A stretch of DNA of 34,996 nucleotides from Nitrospirota bacterium. GTDB taxonomy: Bacteria > Nitrospirota > 9FT-COMBO-42-15 > HDB-SIOI813. The notes beneath the pieces were generated by a model, which saw only the letters and a program-made list of their open reading frames with translations, made no database searches and was not told the DNA's origin. Every line of letters begins with the position of its first letter. Position 1 is the stretch's first letter. The stretch is taken from assembly GCA_023248395.1 (NCBI GenBank), contig JAHFEQ010000014.1, positions 1 through 34,996 of the forward strand, in the 5' to 3' direction. The translations under genes were made by a program, and so were the position numbers. This document shows, piece after piece, positions 31,424 through 34,996 of the stretch.

Positions 31424-33313
31424 CTACTCTTTAACTGACCTATGCACAAAGAAAAAGCCTGTGTCAGTGCCACCGGTTACGTTAAGCGAAAAGTCTCCTA
31501 CAAGCCTGACTTTGACAACACCCATGGATGCATTTCTACTCCCACCTGGGGCAACTGTAAACGTCGTACTTCCTCCTGTGGCGCTACCACTCACCTGACC
31601 GGATGTGGTATCTGCAAAACTTAGACTCCCACCGGTCAAGTTAACTGTGGCACTGTCAAGCTGTATCCTTCCATCTTTTATGTTACCTGAGGAATCCATC
31701 TTCAAGGTCAAATTAAAGCTACTACCTTTATCAGGTCCACTGGTCACATGGTACCTTCCCTTAAATATAGAATTTATGGTTGTTCCATCATATTTCACTT
31801 GTGCAAAGTCGCTCGTTGTAAAGTGTGGAGGATTTTCTATTTTTGCCCCCCAGAAAGGACCATATGCAGTTTTGCTACCATTAGTTATGGAGAAAAGACC
31901 GCTAACATGCCTTTTCCTGGGGCCGAGTAATCCTGAAATTGTAACAGTAGTGCCATCTGAAGAAGTAAGAGTCCCGGAGAAAATACCTAAGCTTGTATCT
32001 GTAACAGAAAATGCAGATGAGGTAGACAACGTATTACCTGTTGTATCCTTACCATCGGATATAGTTCCTGAGGCTACCGTAAATGAGCTGTTATATTGGA
32101 AAGGCCCTTTATAGGTAGCAGTTGGTGCATTAACCGTAAGGAGAGGCCTCTTTATAAATTCTGACCAGACCCAGTCACCATCCAAGTCGCTTGTAGCCCA
32201 TGTAAAACCCTTGGTAATATGGCAGCGCCCAAAGATATTAACTACGGCTGAGGGTGTTGTGCTGGTGTCAGTAATCGTGGCTTGTAAGTATCCTACAAAA
32301 TTTGATGGGCTTGTAGCTGAATCGAGTTTCCCTATAAGGGTAAGGTCTACTGTCCTATACGTACCGGCTGTGAACGTTGAGGTAATCTCATAAAATCCTT
32401 TACTCGCATCTATAAGCGTCAGTGTACCTGTGAAATTATCCGCTACTACCCCCCACGAAGCCGGATCTATAGTAGGTTCTATCCTGATTTCTGCAACCTT
32501 ACCTGTTACCGTAGTTCCTGAGATATCAAAACTGATATTTGTGTGCCTTTTGTCACCTACCCCTTTGTCATCCGCATCAAGGGAGGCTCTATGAAACTTT
32601 AAGCTTCCAGCCCAATTGTCCGCAAATGTTGAAGTGCTAAAACTGCCTGATCCTGAAGCGCCACTGACAGAAGCAACCCCGACATTTGCTCCTACCCTCC
32701 CCGTATCATCTATTGCAAATACTTTTATCAATGCTAAAGGACCTACGAAGGTCGAAGGTACCGTTATCGTAGCAGAGTAAGTTGAACCGCTTGCAGTCAT
32801 TACACTTCCTACTCCGTAGCCTATAAGCTCGGCTCTGGTGTCAGATACAGAATCCCCATCATCACCTGGATTTATGGTGGCCGTTACAGAGATATTTGAA
32901 CCAGAGATACTTACTTGCACGTTGGTAACCTTAGGCGCATTTGACACATCATCTACCTCTGGAAGACGTACTGCCGCGGGGATTGCTGTAGTGCTATCTT
33001 TGCTTACGGTAACAGAAAAGCTATTTGTTTCATAACCCGGTGCAATCGTATTAACAGGCACTGTGCCTTCTGAGACACCCAGAATCGTAAAATTCCCATC
33101 TTTATCCGTTATAGCTGTTGGAGAACTATTTCCAGCTACAATAGTAGCCCCCTCTATAGGATCACCACTTGAATCTGTAAGCTTACCTGAGATAGCGCCA
33201 GTACCACCTCCGCTTCCGCCTCCACCTCCACAACTAACAAGGGTAAAGACTATCGCCATAGATATTATGGCTATGGCAAAAAGGTTAACCCACAAGATCT
33301 TTTTTGTTTTCAT
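31424..33313 (-). CDS. Large surface lipoprotein with carboxypeptidase-regulatory-like domain
   Basis: 629 aa from the ATG at 33313 (GGAGGA 7 bases upstream); an upstream in-frame start at 33370 is unlikely. Signal peptide KKILWVNLFAIAIISMAIVF and lipobox LVSC at 27-30, then a Gly-rich linker. Residues 38-110 are a CarboxypepD_reg-like fold (GKLTDSSGDPIEGATIVAGN; ITDKDGNFTILGVSEGTVPV). The rest is Thr/Ser/Gly-rich beta sheet, with repeated STSTFADNWAGSLKFHRASL and TFVGPLALIKVFAIDDTGRV blocks. Likely a cell-surface beta-sandwich; no enzyme motif seen. Confidence 0.8.
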   Translation of the reverse strand: MKTKKILWVNLFAIAIISMAIVFTLVSCGGGGGSGGGTGAISGKLTDSSGDPIEGATIVAGNSSPTAITDKDGNFTILGVSEGTVPVNTIAPGYETNSFSVTVSKDSTTAIPAAVRLPEVDDVSNAPKVTNVQVSISGSNISVTATINPGDDGDSVSDTRAELIGYGVGSVMTASGSTYSATITVPSTFVGPLALIKVFAIDDTGRVGANVGVASVSGASGSGSFSTSTFADNWAGSLKFHRASLDADDKGVGDKRHTNISFDISGTTVTGKVAEIRIEPTIDPASWGVVADNFTGTLTLIDASKGFYEITSTFTAGTYRTVDLTLIGKLDSATSPSNFVGYLQATITDTSTTPSAVVNIFGRCHITKGFTWATSDLDGDWVWSEFIKRPLLTVNAPTATYKGPFQYNSSFTVASGTISDGKDTTGNTLSTSSAFSVTDTSLGIFSGTLTSSDGTTVTISGLLGPRKRHVSGLFSITNGSKTAYGPFWGAKIENPPHFTTSDFAQVKYDGTTINSIFKGRYHVTSGPDKGSSFNLTLKMDSSGNIKDGRIQLDSATVNLTGGSLSFADTTSGQVSGSATGGSTTFTVAPGGSRNASMGVVKVRLVGDFSLNVTGGTDTGFFFVHRSVKE

Positions 33314-33613
33314 AATAAAATCCTCCGCTATCAAACAGAATATAACCCCAGAAGACTTCCTATTTTTCACTTGTGAACTTTATAGGATGTCTTCTTTTTA
33401 ATATAACTAAAACCAGAGTCTGCTGCACAAACATTTCTTTTTGACCTACGGGAAAAATACACGATTTATCGGAAAATAATTAATCATGGGTAAACACCCG
33501 GTTTTGTTTGGGGACTCCCGGAGTTAGGCGTTTACGCAAAAAAATACGACATGCAATAACCTGCTTTGTAGTTGCGCCCCACCGACTTGGCCTTTTCAGT
33601 TTCTTCCAGTGGA
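33314..33613. other. Intergenic stretch with no recognised gene
   Basis: Between the lipoprotein gene start and DoxX. The lipoprotein promoter should be within 33350-33450. Nothing else found. Confidence 0.4.
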
Positions 33614-34039
33614 TCAGGGAGGGGAATTAGTCCTCTTACTGTGCTGAAGAGCCTGATCGACACTCCATAAACCTCCACCAGCCGTGGCAAAATAGAAGAA
33701 AATGAAACAGTAAAGCACGGCCAGCTCCCCCTGGTTCAGAACTGGAAAGAAGCCCCGTGGCGCATGCACCATAAAATAGGCCACCGCCATTTCGCCAGAC
33801 AGGATGAAGGCTGTCGCCCGGGTGAAGAGGCCAATAACTAACAGCGCACCGCCAAAAAGTTCAAGCATGCCGGCGAAACCAAGCAGCGAGAAGAGTTGAA
33901 GTCCCTTGAACATTTCGGACGGAGGGTAGCCCAGCAATTTCATAGTCCCGTGTTCCATAAACAAGAGCGCCACCACGACCCGTAAAACGCTCAAAATGCG
34001 TGGCTGCCATACTGCAAAAAAGTCTGTTCTATCTTTCAT
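33614..34039 (-). CDS. DoxX-family membrane protein
   Basis: 141 aa with four membrane helices: SVLRVVVALLFMEHGTMKLL, LLGFAGMLELFGGALLVIGL, AFILSGEMAVAYFMVHAPRG and LYCFIFFYFATAGGGLWSVD. The family motif EHGTMKL and ALLVIGLFTR are present. DoxX proteins are linked to quinone or thiol oxidation and oxidative stress. GGAGG is 5 bases before the ATG. Downstream of the Spy-like gene on the same strand, 84 bp apart. Confidence 0.9.
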   Translation of the reverse strand: MKDRTDFFAVWQPRILSVLRVVVALLFMEHGTMKLLGYPPSEMFKGLQLFSLLGFAGMLELFGGALLVIGLFTRATAFILSGEMAVAYFMVHAPRGFFPVLNQGELAVLYCFIFFYFATAGGGLWSVDQALQHSKRTNSPP

Positions 34040-34123
34040 TGATCCTCCTTAATTTCTGTAATGAATTTTTTAAACCGTCCCATTATCTTTTGTGTTTCAA
34101 TTTGCTATTGAGGTGAAACGTTT

Positions 34124-34729
34124 TCATCGCATATCCCCCATGCACCCGTGAGATTCGCCCATCATCTTATGAGGTTCCATCCATCCAAGTATAAGGTTTG
34201 CAAGACCTTCATACTGCTCATCAGATAGAAATTCCCTCGTCTTTAGAAGCGCCTTAACTCTGTACATGTTCAGATTTGACCTTAAGGACTCAAGGTTATT
34301 AACCCTATCCTCTATTGCCTTTTCATCAGACCCCCTCGTCTTCAGTAAGTCTCCAAGTTCTATCTCAGCAATCTGAATGTCAGCCTTTTTTCTCAACATC
34401 TCTTTTTTATAGTCAGAATAAATCTTCCCGAGTTTATTAGCCTGTTCACCCGTAAGATTTAGTCTCTTTTTCAGGTATTCCCACTGATATGCTCCCTGCA
34501 TCATCATACCCCTTTTCATCATGTGTTCACCTCTCTTATGCATACCCATATCTCCCTGCATCATCTTATCATGCATACCAGGCTCTTTCTCACATGACTC
34601 TTCTTTCATTTCATCTCCCATCATCATGCTGGATTCATATCCTTCCCCCATATGTCCAAAAACTATTTTTGTGCCTAAAAATATAGACCCCATCAATACA
34701 ACTAAGAGTATGTATTTTTTCCGCCCCAT
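34124..34729 (-). CDS. Periplasmic Spy/CpxP-like metal-stress protein, Met/His-rich
   Basis: 201 aa. Signal peptide about 1-25 (KKYILLVVLMGSIFLGTKIV), then a Met/His-rich stretch 27-80 (MMMGDEMKEE, MHDKMMQGDMGMHKRGEHMM) able to bind Cu/Ag or Zn. A helical LTxxQ domain follows, with LNLTGEQANKLGKIYSDYKK, ESLRSNLNMYRVKALLKTRE and FLSDEQYEGLANLILGWMEP. AAGGAGG precedes the ATG. Similar to ZraP/CpxP periplasmic chaperones of metal resistance. The start of an operon with DoxX is likely; the neighbour at the edge is a similar protein. Confidence 0.8.
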   Translation of the reverse strand: MGRKKYILLVVLMGSIFLGTKIVFGHMGEGYESSMMMGDEMKEESCEKEPGMHDKMMQGDMGMHKRGEHMMKRGMMMQGAYQWEYLKKRLNLTGEQANKLGKIYSDYKKEMLRKKADIQIAEIELGDLLKTRGSDEKAIEDRVNNLESLRSNLNMYRVKALLKTREFLSDEQYEGLANLILGWMEPHKMMGESHGCMGDMR

Positions 34730-34882
34730 AGCCTACCTCCTTTGTAAATGGTTATTGGTTCACTTAAAAACAACTTCAAAAGATAGATGTAATATACTGA
34801 TTCGCCTCTTTTGTACCCCAGTCACTGCTCCCGTTAACCTTACCAATAATCTTACCTTCAGCATTGGCAAAATACTTGGCAA

Positions 34883-34996
34883 TTAATAATTCCTTTCTTT
34901 CTCATGTATCTTTTCTATTTCACAACGCCCTTTGAGCAGTTCTGAATATTTCGCCTGCTGTTCCTTGTTGAAAACAGTCCTTTCCTCAAGGATGTG
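34883..34996 (-). CDS. Partial Spy/CpxP-like protein (C-terminus only)
   Basis: 37 codons at the window edge, no start in view: ERTVFNKEQQAKYSELLKGR then CEIEKIHEKERNY and a TAA. The LTxxQ-like VFNKEQQAKYSEL fits the end of a Spy/CpxP-type helix pair. Same strand as and 153 bp upstream of the Met/His-rich gene; probably part of a metal-stress cluster. Confidence 0.6.
   Translation of the reverse strand, partial: HILEERTVFNKEQQAKYSELLKGRCEIEKIHEKERNY

Noticed and set aside
31605-33401. Plus-strand ORFs across the lipoprotein gene
   Set aside because: Antisense shadows of the Ser/Thr-rich coding sequence; the minus-strand frame has the signal peptide, lipobox and ribosome site.
33514-33545. 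Possible second attC (GTTAGGC)
   Set aside because: A GTTRRRY box is present but no matching RYYYAAC partner or inner arms are found at the right distance on either strand.

Overview
The window looks like a chromosomal segment of an uncultured, probably Gram-negative bacterium with electron transport based on c-type cytochromes and quinones. The evidence is a Rieske/split-cytochrome-b/tetraheme cytochrome c operon, a CorA channel, a surface lipoprotein with a lipobox, a periplasmic Spy/CpxP-like metal-stress protein and a SurA-like chaperone. The cytochrome b is split as in b6f (b6 plus subunit IV), and the operon carries an FAD/NAD(P)/[4Fe-4S] oxidoreductase. As far as I recall, similar combinations occur in anammox Planctomycetota, Nitrospirota and related lineages. 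I cannot fix the taxon from sequence alone, and no rRNA or tRNA was found.

Layout. (1) 1-8100 is an accessory and partly decayed zone. It holds mutY, a broken membrane-protein gene, an internally deleted tag glycosylase, a glutathionyl-hydroquinone reductase/pirin pair, and an MjaI-like restriction-modification pair. In that pair the nuclease has an in-frame amber codon and is followed by a 59-bp attC-like site, while the methyltransferase carries a staphylococcal-nuclease-like tail. An orphan C-terminal gene fragment, a rubrerythrin-like protein and a frameshifted hotdog thioesterase complete the zone. (2) 8200-15600 is metabolic: ppc, which carries an in-frame GC-rich palindromic repeat, a SurA-like chaperone, and a minus-strand cluster of an ATP-grasp-like protein, lysine 2,3-aminomutase and dCTP deaminase. 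(3) 15650-21300 (minus strand) encodes a CBS protein, the GltD-like oxidoreductase, Rieske, cytochrome b N-half, cytochrome b C-half, a 38-residue membrane peptide and a tetraheme cytochrome c. A MITE-like element sits between the Rieske and cytochrome b genes. (4) 21400-25500 holds a disulfide oxidoreductase, a DUF3047-like exported protein, an exported methyltransferase and corA. (5) 25500-31400 is a graveyard of mobile DNA. It contains small ORFs between GGTTACA-type repeats, fragments of plasmid/ICE-type genes with an excisionase-like HTH protein, a toxin-antitoxin pair, and a decayed IS21-family element with two passenger genes whose right end truncates another broken gene. (6) 31400-34996 encodes a large surface lipoprotein, DoxX, and two Spy/CpxP-like proteins, the second cut by the window edge.

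How the genes work together. The bc-type operon would take quinol electrons through Rieske and cytochrome b to the tetraheme cytochrome. The linked GltD-like subunit could exchange electrons with NAD(P)H. CorA, DoxX and the Met/His-rich proteins point to metal and envelope stress handling. A recurring theme is gene disruption by single in-frame stops or one-base shifts. This may be real decay or base-calling error, and read-level data would be needed to tell. All family assignments come from reading translated motifs; no database search was run.
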